Part shown: positions 6,810-7,839 of the stretch, piece after piece
Layout: each line of letters starts with the position of its first letter
Numbering within the stretch: position 1 is the stretch's first letter
From: Thermodesulfobacteriota bacterium
GTDB lineage: Bacteria > Desulfobacterota > Syntrophobacteria > BM002
Length of the DNA: 7,839 nt
NCBI GenBank assembly: GCA_947259475.1
Contig: CAMYLW010000095.1
Location: 1 to 7,839 of the forward strand
Reading direction: 5' to 3'
The notes under the pieces: model-generated
What the model was told of the DNA's origin: nothing
What the model saw: the letters and a program-made list of their open reading frames with translations, nothing else
Databases searched by the model: none
Position numbers and translations under genes: made by a program

Positions 6810-6930
6810 CGCCCCAATTTCGGATTGCAGATTGCGGATTGAAAAGAATAAAGTCCAAATTGAAAATCAAATTATAATTCCGCATTCTCAAACTGGGAAC
6901 CCGCCCGCAGGGTGGGAGTCCGAAGGACAA
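6810..6930. repeat. Degenerate GGATTGC-type repeats in the gap before ubiX
   Basis: The 189-bp gap holds short tandem words, CGGATTGCAGATTGCGGATTG-like, at about 6821-6841 with a period of 7-9 nt. An A/T-rich stretch with AAATTGAAAATCAAATT (6857-6873) follows, then a GC-rich segment CCCGCCCGCAGGGTGGG (6900-6916) that can form a short imperfect hairpin. No reading frame with gene-like features is seen. The words resemble common dispersed intergenic repeats and not a known regulatory element. Confidence 0.45.
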
Positions 6931-6998
6931 GTCTGCAGTCTAGTTACTTCATTACTCCAAAGCTTGGCTTAAAGAAAGGATAGGTACAGAAAAGGGCT

Positions 6999-7568
6999 AT
7001 GAGTGATGCATCAAAGCGTCTCGTTGTGGGCATATCAGGTGCCAGCGGGGTAATCTACGGACTGGAGATGCTCAGGGTCTTGCAAGACCTTGGCTATGAG
7101 AGCCACGTTGTTCTTACAGAAATGGCGCGCAGCAATTTCTCGCTGGAGACCGACCACTCTGTAGAGGAGGTTGAAGAGGCAGCCGGCCAAATCTATGACG
7201 ACTCGGATCTCGCCGCCCCCATTGCAAGCGGCTCTTTCATCACCAGGGGCATGGTGGTGATCCCGTGTTCCATCAAGAGCCTTTCGGGTATAGCCAACTC
7301 CTATAACGTTAACCTGCTAACCCGCGCCGCGGATGTGACTCTGAAGGAGAGAAGGACTCTGATTGTGGTGGTGCGAGAGACGCCCCTGCATCAAGGACAC
7401 CTGGAGCTCATGCTCTCTGCCGCGTCTCGAGGTGCGGTGATTTTACCGCCTGTCCCGGCCTTCTATCACAGACCCAAAACCATTACCGACCTCATCCACC
7501 ACACCATCGGCAAGGTCCTGGATTGTTTGCATATTCCCCATGAGCTTTTTCGGCGCTGGGGAGCATGA
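6999..7568 (+). CDS. ubiX: Flavin prenyltransferase, UbiX family (MqnM-like)
   Basis: Makes prenylated FMN from FMN and dimethylallyl phosphate, the cofactor of UbiD-type decarboxylases; soluble and usually a dodecamer. Length 189 aa is typical. Motifs: VGISGASGVIYG (10-21, FMN phosphate loop), VVIPCSIKSLSGIA (86-99), LKERRTLIVVVRETPLHQGHL (from 115, containing the conserved RETP), and ILPPVPAFYHRPKTITDL (from 148). In the futalosine route a UbiX/UbiD pair (MqnM/MqnL) has been assigned to decarboxylation of the prenylated naphthoate, and linkage to mqnP here supports that role. No UbiD gene is in the window. The ATG has AAAGGG only 2 nt upstream, unusually close, and GAAAGGA about 18 nt upstream, so the ribosome binding site is weak or atypical. 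The stop codon lies a few bases before the repeat array. Confidence 0.92.
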   Translation: MSDASKRLVVGISGASGVIYGLEMLRVLQDLGYESHVVLTEMARSNFSLETDHSVEEVEEAAGQIYDDSDLAAPIASGSFITRGMVVIPCSIKSLSGIANSYNVNLLTRAADVTLKERRTLIVVVRETPLHQGHLELMLSAASRGAVILPPVPAFYHRPKTITDLIHHTIGKVLDCLHIPHELFRRWGA

Positions 7569-7572
7569 AATA

Positions 7573-7839
7573 GATAGACGCGGGGACGCGATGAGACGGT
7601 GACGCGGAGAAGCGGGATCAAACGACACGGGGACGGGGAGAGACGGAGACGCGGCGACAAGAGATGAAGCGACACGGAGACGGGGAGAGACGGTGACGCG
7701 GAGAAGCGGGATGAGACGACGCGGTGACGCGGCGAGAAGGGATAGAACGACACGGTGACGCGGCGAGAAGGAGACGCGGCGACAAGAGATGAAGCGACAC
7801 GGTGAAGGGGAGAGACGGTGACGCGGAGAAGCGGGATGA
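7573..7839. repeat. Purine-rich degenerate tandem array with 125-nt higher-order period
   Basis: The array starts just after the ubiX stop and continues past the window edge. It is built from variants of GACGCGG, GACACGG and GAGAAGCGGGAT. A 26-nt block occurs identically at 7593-7618, 7687-7712 and 7812-7837. A 33-nt block is identical at 7645-7677 and 7770-7802. Together 7645-7712 and 7770-7837 are 125 nt apart and agree at 66 of 68 positions. A 19-nt block at 7722-7740 recurs at 7753-7771. Only 14 T occur in the 267 plus-strand bases. Minus-strand frames through it give Ser/Pro/Arg-rich low-complexity peptides and are not credible genes. Confidence 0.85.

Noticed and set aside
7443..7800. 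Several minus-strand frames rich in Ser, Pro and Arg
   Set aside because: They are translations of the degenerate tandem array and the antisense of ubiX, low in complexity, with no credible start sites.
7573..7839. Possible CRISPR array
   Set aside because: There are no constant repeats separated by unique spacers of even size. Repeated blocks are contiguous variants of the same short words, and no cas gene is present.

Overview
The window carries a futalosine-route menaquinone locus. It comes from a bacterium of roughly 50% GC with long, repeat-littered intergenic spaces. A strictly or facultatively anaerobic Desulfobacterota-type (deltaproteobacterial) host is my best guess, from the style of the intergenic repeats and the gene content. 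That is an impression, not a phylogenetic result. All genes read on the + strand.

Layout: a leader with a truncated palindromic repeat and a GC-rich hairpin (1-278). Then a tightly packed three-gene block with overlapping ends: mqnC (radical SAM cyclic dehypoxanthine futalosine synthase), a COG0402-type amidohydrolase that is probably the aminofutalosine deaminase MqnX, and mqnA (chorismate dehydratase). After a 172-bp repeat-bearing gap comes mqnP (UbiA-family prenyltransferase). A 459-bp gap holds nested inverted repeats. Next is a stand-alone TrpB2-type tryptophan synthase beta chain, a 226-bp gap with hairpins, an 86-aa cysteine-containing protein of unknown function, and a UbiX-type flavin prenyltransferase. 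The window ends in a degenerate purine-rich tandem array that runs off the edge.

How the genes fit: MqnA makes 3-enolpyruvylbenzoate from chorismate. The amidohydrolase would convert aminofutalosine to futalosine. MqnC cyclises dehypoxanthine futalosine. MqnP prenylates the dihydroxynaphthoate product. UbiX would supply prenylated FMN to a UbiD-type decarboxylase (MqnL) acting after prenylation. MqnE, MqnB, MqnD, the UbiD partner and the final methyltransferase are not in this window and must lie elsewhere if the pathway is complete. TrpB2 and the small Cys protein have no obvious step in this route.

I see no new defence, mobile or secretion system here. The most unusual points are structural. 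A piece of sequence resembling the terminal purine-rich array, in inverted orientation, appears to have been built into the mqnC/mqnX junction, extending MqnC and blurring the amidohydrolase start. A near-concentric nest of inverted repeats lies between mqnP and trpB2. The terminal array has a 125-nt higher-order period.
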